64,000 nt of DNA, taken from NCBI RefSeq assembly GCF_002750975.1, contig NZ_PEJS01000001.1:310001-374000 (forward strand), read 5' to 3'. The stretch is from Stenotrophomonas indicatrix (GTDB taxonomy: Bacteria; Pseudomonadota; Gammaproteobacteria; Xanthomonadales; Xanthomonadaceae). A program made the translations under genes and the position numbers. Below the pieces are notes generated by a model, which had not been told where the DNA came from, searched no databases, and was given only the letters and a program-made list of their open reading frames with translations. Of this stretch, positions 1 to 7,474 are shown piece after piece; position 1 is the first letter of the stretch; every line of letters begins with the position of its first letter.

Positions 1-392
1 GCTCGCTGGAATGCAGCCGTGTGCGCGAGGGTGGGGCGCCCACGCTGTACCTGCACGATGCAATGATCAGCCCGCCCGACGCTGCCGACGCGGCCTTTGC
101 CAGCGTAGCCGTCCGCCACGGTCGCCTTGATCTGGGCGCGGTGTTGGCACTGCTGGCCGAGCGCGGCATCAACGAGGTGCACACCGAAGCCGGTGCAACG
201 CTGGCCGGCGCGCTGGTGCGTGGTGGCTGGGTCGACGAACTGCTGATGTACCAGGCACCAACACTGCTGGGCGACAGCGGCCGCCCGTTGCTGGCCGACC
301 TCGGCATCGACGTGATGGACCAACAGCGCCGCCTGCGCGTGATCGACCAGCGCCAAGTGGGGGATGATCTGCTGCTGCTGCTGCGGCCATGA
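1..392 (+). CDS. ribD: RibD C-terminal part (5-amino-6-(5-phosphoribosylamino)uracil reductase domain), 5' end outside window
   Basis: Only the last ~130 codons are present; the frame is open from base 3 with no start needed. The visible part is the reductase (RibD_C) half of the bifunctional deaminase/reductase of riboflavin synthesis, which uses NADPH to reduce the ribosylamino-pyrimidine. The segment around GINEVHTEAGATLAGALV matches the conserved C-terminal RibD block, in which a Glu in the V-x-x-E-[AG]-G motif precedes the last helices, and QAPTLLGDSGRPLL is the following typical loop. The remaining riboflavin genes lie at 3.1-5.5 kb, separated from ribD by three minus-strand genes, so ribD is not in the riboswitch-controlled transcript seen here. 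Confidence 0.9.
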   Translation, partial: SLECSRVREGGAPTLYLHDAMISPPDAADAAFASVAVRHGRLDLGAVLALLAERGINEVHTEAGATLAGALVRGGWVDELLMYQAPTLLGDSGRPLLADLGIDVMDQQRRLRVIDQRQVGDDLLLLLRP

Positions 393-395
393 AGT

Positions 396-1037
396 TCAAC
401 GATCCTCGCCAGGCGGGTGCTCGTTCCACTCGAAGAACGGCAGGAACGCATCGGCCAGTTCGCCCATCAGCGGCGAGGGGTTCTGTACGCGCCAAGCGCC
501 GCCGTCATGATCGCGCTCGAAGGACACGGTGATGATCCTTTCCCGGTCCGGTGCCGTCGCGATCATCTGCGTATACGCCGTAGCCAGTTCGCTCGCCATC
601 TGCGGTGGATGTGGTCCGTTGAATGGCACTGGGTGCTGCCGATAGACGGGCAGCAGGGCCGTCAGGTCCGGCAGGTGGCAACGGTAGTCAACATCGGCGA
701 TGTCTGCCTGCGGATGATGCACGCTGCCGACACTGCAACGCACCGATGTCTGGCGCCTGCGCAGGGCCGCGGCGGCCTGCGGCCAATCGGCCATTTCAGG
801 CGCCTGCTCCAGGTGGCTTACGCTCGCCAGCGCCGCCGCGATCGCCGGGCCATTGGCTGTACCCAGATAGCGGCCCAGCTCGGCCTGGGCGGCGGCATCG
901 CCGTGCACGATCACCTGTGCGTACAGCTCGAACACGTGTCCGGGCGTGGGCACAGGTGGCGCCGCCAGTGCCGCAACCGGGGCCAGCAATGCAGCCAGCC
1001 CCAGTCGCTTCAGCGCAGTGAACTCACGCGCACGCAT
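396..1037 (-). CDS. Exported protein of unknown function, paralogue of the adjacent gene
   Basis: 213 residues with a Sec signal peptide (RLGLAALLAPVAALAAPPVP, probable cleavage after ALA). I do not recognise a named family. The mature N-terminus (PTPGHVFELYAQVIVHGDAAAQAELG) parallels the start of the upstream gene's product (LTPEQTFDLYARALLEDDAAAT), so the two are tandem duplicates. Four cysteines in the mature part could form disulfides in the periplasm. The gene overlaps the end of its upstream paralogue by 14 bases, so the two are probably one transcript. It converges on ribD with 3 bp between them. Function unknown. Confidence 0.7.
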   Translation of the reverse strand: MRAREFTALKRLGLAALLAPVAALAAPPVPTPGHVFELYAQVIVHGDAAAQAELGRYLGTANGPAIAAALASVSHLEQAPEMADWPQAAAALRRRQTSVRCSVGSVHHPQADIADVDYRCHLPDLTALLPVYRQHPVPFNGPHPPQMASELATAYTQMIATAPDRERIITVSFERDHDGGAWRVQNPSPLMGELADAFLPFFEWNEHPPGEDR

Positions 1038-1905
1038 CGGTCCACATCATCTCGGCCATCGGACGCAGTGCCTTGCACTCCTGCGTCATTTCCTCGGCCG
1101 ACATCACCTGCGTCTTGGCCTTCAACTCTTCGGTCATCGCATCCACACCGCTGATCTGGTCCGGTGCGATCTTCGCCACGCAGCTGCGGTGCTGCTGCAG
1201 CAGCAGATCGCAGGCCGGCACGCCGGTCACCTTCGGTGCCTTGGCTGCTTCAACGTCCTGCATCCAGCCATCGAACGGCGCCAGCGCATCCAGCACCGGG
1301 CCCACCAGATCATCGAAGTTGCTGCTGTACCAGTAGCTCTTGTCCTTGGCGGTGTACAGGGTGAGGGTGCCGGTCATGGCCTTGCGCGGGCCACTCTGCA
1401 GGGCCTGGGTATAGGCCTCGGTGAAGCGCGCGCGCGGAGCCTTGTCCTCACCCGTCAGGCTGGCCAGGAACAACGGCTGCACGCTGCCCAGGTCGGCCAG
1501 CTGGCAGCTGAAATCGACCTTGGCGATCTTCTGGTCGTCCACGAATTCGTTGTCTTCCACCGTGCTGCGCGTGGCACGGCACTGCGAGGCCTTCAGCACC
1601 TTGGCGTACATCGCTTCCGCCGCTGCAGGATCGCCCTTCACTCCGGCCACGTCCAGCACGATCTGCCACGGCTCGGCCAACGCCTGGGCCATCATGCCCG
1701 GCACCGGCGTTACCGAGTCCTGGCCGTCGAAGGCCGGCTTCAATGCATCGTTTAGCGTGCGCGTGGCGGCGGCATCGTCTTCCAGCAATGCGCGTGCGTA
1801 CAGATCGAAGGTCTGTTCGGGCGTCAGCTGCGCCGGGGCGGCCGCGGCGAACAACGGGGCGCACAGCAGTGCGGTGGCCAGCAGGCCGCGGATCGGGGTC
1901 TTCAT
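1024..1905 (-). CDS. Exported protein of unknown function, first gene of a tandem paralogous pair
   Basis: 293 residues. A clear signal peptide covers residues 1-22 (lysine near the start, then GLLATALLCAPLFAAAA). The mature protein begins with the same F-[DE]-L-Y-A-[RQ] helix found in the downstream paralogue and carries several cysteines, including a C-terminal set (PACDLLLQQHRSC and ECKALRPMAEMMWTDAC) absent from the shorter copy. No catalytic motif is visible. The product is likely periplasmic. The start at 1905 gives the full signal peptide; upstream on the minus strand is a short A/T-richer stretch that could hold a promoter. Function unknown. Confidence 0.75.
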   Translation of the reverse strand: MKTPIRGLLATALLCAPLFAAAAPAQLTPEQTFDLYARALLEDDAAATRTLNDALKPAFDGQDSVTPVPGMMAQALAEPWQIVLDVAGVKGDPAAAEAMYAKVLKASQCRATRSTVEDNEFVDDQKIAKVDFSCQLADLGSVQPLFLASLTGEDKAPRARFTEAYTQALQSGPRKAMTGTLTLYTAKDKSYWYSSNFDDLVGPVLDALAPFDGWMQDVEAAKAPKVTGVPACDLLLQQHRSCVAKIAPDQISGVDAMTEELKAKTQVMSAEEMTQECKALRPMAEMMWTDACA

Positions 1906-2001
1906 GACGGTGTTCCTGTTCCAGAGGGCGGCAAGCCTAGCGCAATTGTCATTGCATTCGATGGCGTGCCGCAGCCAAGCGTATTGCGCGCGACGGCCAA
2001 C

Positions 2002-2029
2002 AAAAAACGGGCCCCTTGCGGAGCCCGTT
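2002..2029 (-). terminator. Rho-independent terminator of the Ax21-like gene
   Basis: Read on the minus strand, AACGGGCTC, a short loop and an imperfect GGGCCCGTT arm are followed directly by TTTTTTG. This hairpin plus T-run lies 26 bases past the stop codon of the outer membrane protein gene at 2055. Confidence 0.8.
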
Positions 2030-2054
2030 CGATCGCACGACGAGGATCGGGCAA

Positions 2055-2678
2055 TCAGAAGCTGGCGCGCACGCCGGCCGAGTACTGGGTGACGTCGCGG
2101 TAGCCGGAGATCTCGCCCACCAGACCCCAGGTCCGGGTGAAGTTGATCTGGCCGCCGACGGTGCCGACCCAGGTGCCCTTGAATTCATTGCCGCCGTCCA
2201 TGTAACCGGCCTTGATCCAGGCTTCGGTCATGCGCGAAGGCTTGCCACGCAGGCCCATGGTGGCGCGCACCAGGTTGGTGTGGTCCTTCACGCTGAAGCG
2301 GCCGTAGTCCACGTCCTTGACGGTGATTTCAGCCTGCTGGCGGACCCAGGCGATGTCGGCGGTGTAGTCGACGCGGTCGCTGAAAGGCATGTGGTAACCG
2401 ATGCCCAGCTCCGGCTGGTTCAGCTTGAGCTTCATCGAGCCGTAGTCGTAGTCGTACGACTTGCTGCCGTAGTTCCAGCCGCCGAACACGTGCACCTGCT
2501 CGGCCAGCGCGATCGAACCGCGCACGTAGCCACCATCAACCTTCGGGTCGTTGAACACGTCGTCGTCGGTCTTGACCTGGGTCCAGCCGCCTTCGACGTA
2601 GGTGTAGCTCAGGGCGTCGGCGGAGGCCGAGAACGGGGCAGCGGCCAGCAGGGCGGCCACGATCAGGATCTTGCGCAT
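2055..2678 (-). CDS. Ax21-family outer membrane beta-barrel protein
   Basis: 207 residues. A signal peptide (ILIVAALLAAAPFSASA) is followed by SYTYVEGGWTQ, the N-terminal signature of Ax21-like proteins of Xanthomonas and Stenotrophomonas. The body alternates hydrophobic and polar residues in short strands with Gly/Tyr turns (HVFGGWNYGSK, ELGIGYHMPF, TVGGQINFTRTWGLVGEI) and ends QYSAGVRASF, a beta-signal with terminal Phe for BAM insertion. It is therefore predicted as a small outer membrane barrel of about eight strands. Family members are exported by the general secretory route and found in outer membrane vesicles. AGGAAT 6-10 bases before the ATG serves as ribosome binding site. It has its own terminator and appears monocistronic. 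Confidence 0.85.
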   Translation of the reverse strand: MRKILIVAALLAAAPFSASADALSYTYVEGGWTQVKTDDDVFNDPKVDGGYVRGSIALAEQVHVFGGWNYGSKSYDYDYGSMKLKLNQPELGIGYHMPFSDRVDYTADIAWVRQQAEITVKDVDYGRFSVKDHTNLVRATMGLRGKPSRMTEAWIKAGYMDGGNEFKGTWVGTVGGQINFTRTWGLVGEISGYRDVTQYSAGVRASF

Positions 2679-2819
2679 GGGAATTCCTGTGAATTTCAGT
2701 CCATTGGCGGCCCGCCTGTGCGGCAGTCCGTGGCGACCTCATGTCGTCCGACCGCCGATTTTAATGAAAGTTTTACGAAATGCGAGCGACGGCCGTCACA
2801 GGCTCGGACGCGCCCGGGT

Positions 2820-2858
2820 GGGGTCAGAGCCCTTTCCTGCGGAAAGGGATCCGACCCC
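2820..2858. repeat. Dispersed palindromic element, GGGGTC family, copy 1
   Basis: A 39-bp imperfect palindrome: GGGGTCAGAGCCCTTTCC, a short turn, then GGAAAGGGATCCGACCCC. The same element recurs at 14537, 24467 and 59984. This copy is intergenic, between the Ax21-like gene and the FMN riboswitch. It is a different family from the GTAG-headed SMAG elements. Confidence 0.85.
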
Positions 2859-2925
2859 CGGGGCATCCGGCCCCGTTCAGCCCGGGCTGTTACACTTGGC
2901 GGGCCGGTTCGCCGGTACACAAACG

Positions 2926-3062
2926 TCTTCAGGGCGGGGTGCAATTCCCCACCGGCGGTAGGTGCGCAAGCACGAGCCCGCGAGCGCCCCGGCCTTACCG
3001 TCGGGGGTCAGCAGATCCGGTCCAATGCCGGAGCCGACGGTCATAGTCCGGATGAAAGAAGA
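2926..3062 (+). promoter_or_regulatory. FMN riboswitch (RFN element)
   Basis: The conserved RFN blocks are present in order: AGGGCGGGGTGCAATTCCCC, ACCGGCGGTAGG, then CAGATCCGG, CCGGAGCCGACGGTCATAGT and CCGGATGAAAGAAGAC. It lies ahead of ribE with about 80 nt between aptamer and start codon. That spacer holds a GC-rich inverted sequence followed by TTTTT near 3114-3118, a possible terminator of the expression platform, and the ribosome binding site. High FMN should switch off ribE-ribBA-ribH-nusB. A -10-like TACACT sits at 2891-2896. Confidence 0.95.
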
Positions 3063-3144
3063 CGGTGCCACAGGGCCTTTGCGGCCCTGCGCCCGCCTGT
3101 TTGCCTTGCGGCGTTTTTCGCTCACTTTTCGCGGAGAACGTTAC

Positions 3145-3747
3145 TTGTTTACTGGAATCATCGAAGGCGTCGGCCGTCTGGCCGCACGCGAATCCATCGG
3201 CGGCGATGTCCGCTTCACCTTCAACGTCGGCAGCCTGCCGTTCGACAACGTGCAGATGGGCGAGAGCATCGCCATCAACGGCGTCTGCCTCACCGTCATC
3301 GCGTTCGACGCCGGCAGCTTCCAGGCCGATGCGTCCACCGAGACCCTGGGCCTGACCACGCTGGGCCAACTGGCCGAAGGTGCGGTCATCAACCTTGAAC
3401 GTGCCATGCGCCCGACCGACCGCCTTGGCGGCCATCTGGTCAGCGGCCACGTCGACGGCCTCGGCCAGGTCCTGTCCATCCATGAAGATGCGCGTGCCCA
3501 GCGCTGGCGTTTCGCCGCGCCGGCCGCCCTGCGCCGCTACATCGCCAAGAAGGGCTCGATCTGCGTGGACGGCGTCAGCCTCACCGTCAACGAAGTGGAC
3601 GACGAAGGCTTTGAAGTGGCGCTGATCCCGCACACCGTGGCCAATACCGCGTTCTCCGCCACCGGCGTGGGCAGTGCGGTCAACCTGGAAATCGATCTGG
3701 TCGCTCGTTATGTCGAGCGGTTGCTGGGTGAAGGAGCCCGCGCATGA
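3145..3747 (+). CDS. ribE: Riboflavin synthase, alpha chain
   Basis: 200 residues when started at the TTG of 3145, which gives the invariant N-terminus [M]FTGIIEGVG; GGAG 8-11 bases upstream supports this unusual start, while the longer open frame upstream runs through the riboswitch and cannot be coding. The protein has the usual two lumazine-binding repeats: repeat 1 with NGVCLTV (about residue 46) and RLGGHLVSGHVDG (about 90), and repeat 2 with DGVSLTVNEV and a HT-x-x-NT motif near residue 165. It dismutates two 6,7-dimethyl-8-ribityllumazine molecules to riboflavin. It is the first gene after the FMN riboswitch and its stop overlaps the ribBA start (ATGA). Confidence 0.95.
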   Translation: MFTGIIEGVGRLAARESIGGDVRFTFNVGSLPFDNVQMGESIAINGVCLTVIAFDAGSFQADASTETLGLTTLGQLAEGAVINLERAMRPTDRLGGHLVSGHVDGLGQVLSIHEDARAQRWRFAAPAALRRYIAKKGSICVDGVSLTVNEVDDEGFEVALIPHTVANTAFSATGVGSAVNLEIDLVARYVERLLGEGARA

Positions 3748-4844
3748 ACTTCGCCCCCATTCCCGACATCCTGGAAGACATCCGCCTCGGCCGCATGGTC
3801 GTCATCGTCGATGACGAAGACCGCGAGAACGAAGGCGACCTGATCATGGCCGCCGAGCTGGTCAAGGCCAGCGACATCAACTTCATGGTCACCCATGGCC
3901 GCGGCCTGGTGTGCCTGCCGCTCACCCGCACCCGCGCCGCCGACCTCGGCCTGGCGCCGATGGTGCAGGCCAATACCGCGCAGTTCCAGACCAACTTCAC
4001 CGTCAGCATCGAAGCGGCCGAGGGCGTGACCACCGGCATCTCGGCACACGACCGCGCACACACCATCCGCACCGCGGTGAAGCCCAATGCCAAGCCGTCG
4101 GACCTGCACCAGCCGGGCCACATCTTCCCGCTGATCGCCCAGCCCGGTGGCGTGCTGACCCGCGCCGGCCACACCGAAGCCGGCGTCGACCTGGCCATGC
4201 TGGCCGGGCTGGAACCGGCCGGCGTGCTGGTGGAGATCCTCAACCCGGACGGCAGCATGGCGCGCCGCCCGGAGCTGGAAGTGTTCGCCCGCGAGCACGG
4301 CCTGAAGATGGGCTCCATCGCCGACCTGATCGCCTACCGCCTGGCCACCGAAAAGACCGTCGAGCGCGTGGACGAGCGTGATATCGACACCGAGTTCGGT
4401 CCGTTCAAGCTGGTCACCTACCGCGACCGCATCGCCCACGACCTGCATTTCGCCCTGGTCCGCGGCACCCCGGATGCGGACACGCCCACCCTGGTGCGCG
4501 TGCAGGTGGAAAACCCGCTGGCCGACCTGCTGCACTGGCGCCGCGATGACTTCGGCGTGGCGGCCACCGATGCCCTGCGCGCGATCGCCGCGGAAGGCAG
4601 TGGCGTGATGGTGGTGCTGTCGGCCCCGCGCGACGGCGAAGCGCTGTTGGCCCGCCTGCGCCAGCAGCCGGCGCCGGTGGTGCCGGGCAAGGACAAGGAT
4701 GTGGGCCAGTGGCGCCGCAACGGTGCCGGTGCGCAGATCCTGTCCGACCTGGGCCTGGGCAAGCTGCGCGTGCTGGGCACGCCCCGCCGCCAGATCGGAC
4801 TGGCCGGCTATGGCCTTGAAGTGGTGGAGACGGTCACCCCGTAA
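3744..4844 (+). CDS. ribB: 3,4-dihydroxy-2-butanone-4-phosphate synthase with degenerate GTP cyclohydrolase II domain (RibBA-like)
   Basis: 366 residues. Residues 1-200 are a complete DHBP synthase: DDEDRENEGD acidic loop, THGRGL, TTGISAHDRA and the metal-binding HTEAGVDLA. This half makes the four-carbon precursor from ribulose 5-phosphate. The second half (about 205-366) has the length and end of GTP cyclohydrolase II (GAQILSDLGLGKLRVLG and the IGLAGYGLE motif). However, the three zinc cysteines and the catalytic Arg/Tyr region of RibA are missing: where RibA has its C-x10-C-x-C segment this protein reads LADLLHWRRDDFGV. I infer it only works as RibB, with a separate RibA elsewhere. Fusions with an inactive second domain are known in other proteobacteria. 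It is coupled to ribE by ATGA. Confidence 0.9.
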   Translation: MNFAPIPDILEDIRLGRMVVIVDDEDRENEGDLIMAAELVKASDINFMVTHGRGLVCLPLTRTRAADLGLAPMVQANTAQFQTNFTVSIEAAEGVTTGISAHDRAHTIRTAVKPNAKPSDLHQPGHIFPLIAQPGGVLTRAGHTEAGVDLAMLAGLEPAGVLVEILNPDGSMARRPELEVFAREHGLKMGSIADLIAYRLATEKTVERVDERDIDTEFGPFKLVTYRDRIAHDLHFALVRGTPDADTPTLVRVQVENPLADLLHWRRDDFGVAATDALRAIAAEGSGVMVVLSAPRDGEALLARLRQQPAPVVPGKDKDVGQWRRNGAGAQILSDLGLGKLRVLGTPRRQIGLAGYGLEVVETVTP

Positions 4845-4860
4845 CCCGCCCGCTGCGCTC

Positions 4861-4924
4861 GCCGGGCATGGCCCGGCGCTACACCGGCGCCCCGTAATCC
4901 GGTAGCGCCGGGCCATGCCCGGCG
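4861..4924. repeat. SMAG (GTAG-headed REP) pair, inverted
   Basis: Two copies facing each other: GCCGGGCATGGCCCGGCGCTAC (4861-4882) and GTAGCGCCGGGCCATGCCCGGCG (4902-4924). Each is a head GTAG/CTAC plus a stem-loop; together they can fold into a longer hairpin between ribB and ribH. Confidence 0.9.
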
Positions 4925-5002
4925 GGTCTCCCGGGCCCCCGCCAGCCACGGCCGAGGCCCATCCACGGTAGAATTACCCCTTAATCGAATCCCAAGCCGC
5001 AT

Positions 5003-5470
5003 ATGAGCCACTACGAAGGCGATCTTCGCACTCCCGAATCGGCGCGCTTCGCCATCCTGGCCAGCCGCTGGAACGCCCGCATCACCGATGTGCTGGTTGC
5101 TGGCGCCCGCCAGAGCCTGGCCGGCAACGGCATTGCCGAAGCCAACATCGACGTGATCCGCGTGCCGGGTGCCTGGGAGCTGCCGCTGGTCGCCGCGCGC
5201 CTGGCCGCCGCCCACGAACACGCCGCCATCCTCACCTTGGGCTGCGTGATCCGTGGCGACACCCGCCACTACGAACACGTGGCCGACCGCTGTGCCGAAG
5301 GCCTGATGCGCGTGCAGCTGGACTTCGGCGTGCCGGTGCTGAACGGCGTGCTGGCCGTGGAACGCGTGGAAGATGCCGAGGCCCGCGCAGGCGGCAGCCA
5401 CGGCAACAAGGGCGAGGAAGTCGCGCTCGCCGCATTGGAAATGGTCAACCTTCTGGAGCAGCTGCCATGA
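5003..5470 (+). CDS. ribH: 6,7-dimethyl-8-ribityllumazine synthase
   Basis: 155 residues, typical for the family. It joins the RibA/RibD product with dihydroxybutanone phosphate to form lumazine, and the enzyme usually assembles as a pentamer or icosahedral capsid. Conserved features: SRWN near the N-terminus (substrate pocket), [23 protein letters not shown] with the catalytic His, and VPVLNGVL, with GNKG(E)E close to the C-terminus. The start ATG at 5003 follows an intergenic SMAG pair, but the operon arrangement suggests transcription continues from ribE. The stop overlaps nusB (ATGA). Confidence 0.97.
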   Translation: MSHYEGDLRTPESARFAILASRWNARITDVLVAGARQSLAGNGIAEANIDVIRVPGAWELPLVAARLAAAHEHAAILTLGCVIRGDTRHYEHVADRCAEGLMRVQLDFGVPVLNGVLAVERVEDAEARAGGSHGNKGEEVALAALEMVNLLEQLP

Positions 5471-5946
5471 ACAAGAACACCCAGGGCAAGCCCTCCGGTA
5501 AACCCGTCCGCCGCGATGGCATCGATCCGGTGCTGCGCTCGCGCGCGCGCCGTCGTGCCGTGCAGGCCATCTATGCCTGGCAGATCTCCGGCGGCAACGG
5601 CCAGTCGCTGATCGCTCAGTTCGCCCATGAACAGGCCCGCGAAATCGCCGACCTGGCGTACTTCGAAGCGCTGGTGCATGGCGTGCTCGACAACCGTCGC
5701 GACATCGACGAAGCCTTCGGCCCGTACCTGGACCGTGGCATCGACGAAGTGGACGCGATCGAACGCGCCGTGCTGCGCTTGGCCGGTTACGAACTGCGTT
5801 ACCGCCTGGACGTGCCGTACCGCGTGGTGATCAACGAAGCCATCGAATCGGCCAAGCGCTTCGGTTCCGAACATGGCCACACCTACGTCAACGGCGTGCT
5901 GGATCGTGCCGCCGTGGAATGGCGCAAGGTCGAATCGGGTCACTGA
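5467..5946 (+). CDS. nusB: Transcription antitermination factor NusB
   Basis: 159 residues, all-helical fold. [16 protein letters not shown] is the N-terminal RNA-binding helix signature, followed by the central [17 protein letters not shown] and the C-terminal [27 protein letters not shown] block that is nearly invariant in NusB. The Lys/Arg-rich first 30 residues are a common N-terminal extension in this group. NusB with NusE binds boxA of rRNA leaders to prevent premature termination. Its location directly behind ribH with ATGA overlap is the classic ribH-nusB arrangement, so it is co-transcribed and probably partly under FMN control. Confidence 0.97.
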   Translation: MNKNTQGKPSGKPVRRDGIDPVLRSRARRRAVQAIYAWQISGGNGQSLIAQFAHEQAREIADLAYFEALVHGVLDNRRDIDEAFGPYLDRGIDEVDAIERAVLRLAGYELRYRLDVPYRVVINEAIESAKRFGSEHGHTYVNGVLDRAAVEWRKVESGH

Positions 5947-5956
5947 CCCACCTGTG

Positions 5957-6021
5957 GTAATGCCGGCCGCTGGCCGGCAACTGCAGGGATTCTGAGGTTG
6001 CCGGCCTGCGGCCGGCACTAC
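5957..6021. repeat. SMAG pair, inverted
   Basis: GTAATGCCGGCCGCTGGCCGGCA (5957-5979, head changed to GTAA) and the inverted TGCCGGCCTGCGGCCGGCACTAC (5999-6021). The pair sits between nusB and thiL. Confidence 0.85.
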
Positions 6022-6066
6022 CGCCCACCGCGCACGGCGCGGCACGTACAAACGCGGGAGCGCCCC

Positions 6067-7029
6067 ATGTCCCTGGCCGAATTCGCCCTCATCGACCGCA
6101 TCCGCGCCCGCACCGTCGAGCGCGACGACATCGTGCTCGGCATCGGCGACGACGCCGCGCTGCTGCAGCCGCGCCCGAACGAGCAACTGGTGGTCACCGC
6201 CGACACGCTCAACAGCGGCGTGCATTTCCCGACCGAAACTCCGGCGTTCGACATCGGCTGGAAGACGCTGGCCGTCAACCTGTCCGACCTCGCCGCGATG
6301 GGCGCGCGCCCGGCCTGGTGCACGCTGGCGCTGTCGCTGCCCGAGGCCAGCGAAGACTGGATCGATGCCTTCGCCGATGGCTTTTTCGCGCTGGCCGACC
6401 AGCACGACATCGCCCTGATTGGCGGTGACACCACGCGTGGCCCGCTGTCGCTGTCGGTGACCGCGATGGGCCAGGTATCTCGCGGCCAGGCCCTGCGTCG
6501 TGATCGCGCACAGATTGGCGATGACATCTGGGTCAGCGGCACCCTCGGCGATGCTGCCGGTGCGCTGCGCCTGTGGCAGCAGGGCGCATTGAACGTCACC
6601 GCCGCCACCCTGCTGGCCGACTACGAAACCCTGCGCCTGCGCCTTTTGCGTCCCACCCCGCGCGTCACCCTGGGCCTGCGGCTGCGTGCATTCGCGCATG
6701 CCGCCGTGGACATCTCCGATGGCCTGCTGGCCGACCTGGGCCACATCGCCGCACGCAGCGGTGTGCGCGCCGAAGTCGACGCCGATGCATTGCCGATGTC
6801 GTCGGCACTGCGCGAACTGCTCGGCCGCGATGGCGCCCGTGATTGCGCGCTGCACGGCGGCGACGATTACGAACTGTGCTTCACCGCCGCCGCCGACCAG
6901 CGCGACGCGCTGCACTACGTCGCCGAATCGCTGGACGTGCCGATCACCCGCATCGGCCGCATCATGGAAGGGCAGGGTGTGCACACCGAAGGCCACGACG
7001 GCCCGAGCGGATACGAGCATTTCGCCTGA
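6067..7029 (+). CDS. thiL: Thiamine-monophosphate kinase
   Basis: 320 residues from the ATG at 6067, chosen because GGGAG lies 6-10 bases upstream and MSLAEFALIDRIRA is the standard N-terminus; the frame is open further upstream but runs through a repeat. ThiL phosphorylates TMP to TPP. Seen motifs: GIGDDAALL (metal/ATP binding), the glycine- and Asp-rich LIGGDTTRGPLS, AVDISDGLLADL and HGGDDYELCF, the four hallmark blocks of the PurM/ThiL superfamily. In related genomes ribH-nusB-thiL is usually followed by pgpA; here a repeat pair, a copy of the thiL 3' end and a fimbrial operon follow instead. Confidence 0.96.
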   Translation: MSLAEFALIDRIRARTVERDDIVLGIGDDAALLQPRPNEQLVVTADTLNSGVHFPTETPAFDIGWKTLAVNLSDLAAMGARPAWCTLALSLPEASEDWIDAFADGFFALADQHDIALIGGDTTRGPLSLSVTAMGQVSRGQALRRDRAQIGDDIWVSGTLGDAAGALRLWQQGALNVTAATLLADYETLRLRLLRPTPRVTLGLRLRAFAHAAVDISDGLLADLGHIAARSGVRAEVDADALPMSSALRELLGRDGARDCALHGGDDYELCFTAAADQRDALHYVAESLDVPITRIGRIMEGQGVHTEGHDGPSGYEHFA

Positions 7030-7040
7030 CACATGAGAAC

Positions 7041-7098
7041 GCCGGGCATGGCCCGGCGCTACCGTGTTGCTCTGGTAGGTGCCAACCTTGGTTGGCAC
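7041..7098. repeat. SMAG pair of two stem classes
   Basis: An inverted GCCGGGCATGGCCCGGCGCTAC (7041-7062) followed by GTAGGTGCCAACCTTGGTTGGCAC (7075-7098). The two belong to different stem-sequence classes yet share the GTAG head. They lie between thiL and the duplicated thiL fragment. Confidence 0.85.
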
Positions 7099-7161
7099 GG
7101 ATGTAACAGCTCTGCGCGCCACCTCTCCGGCGTAACCCTTATACGTGCGGAACAGGCGTGC

Positions 7162-7278
7162 CACTACGTCGCCGAATCGCTGGGCGTGCCGATCACCCGC
7201 ATCGGCCACATCACGGAAGGGCAGGGCGTGCATACGGAAGTGCACGACGGCCCGAGCGGAGACGAGCACTTCGCCTGA
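7162..7278 (+). pseudogene. Duplicated 3' fragment of thiL
   Basis: 117 bp that match the last 117 bp of thiL (6913-7029) with about ten mismatches by hand alignment, including the same in-frame stop (FA-TGA end). It encodes only the last 38 residues (HYVAESLGVPITRIGHITEG and onward) and has no start or domain of its own. It is a relic of a duplication or recombination event at the thiL end. The ~195 bp after it, up to the fimbrial operon, hold no gene I can support. Confidence 0.9.
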
Positions 7279-7474
7279 GTGCGGCAGGGATTTGTGTCCT
7301 GCCGGTACGCGGCTGCGGGCAGGGTGCCTTGATTGCCGGCCATGCTGGCAGTACGCGCGATGAGCATTTAGGAATCCTCCGAATTCGCCGCTGCGCGCTT
7401 CGGCTTACAACTATTTTCATAGCGGGGCGTTTGACGCGACGACACACTTCACGCTCCTGAAAACGAGCGGTGCC

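Noticed and set aside
5269..7269. 666-codon minus-strand frame across nusB and thiL
   Set aside because: It runs through two genuine genes and SMAG repeats and has no recognisable domain.
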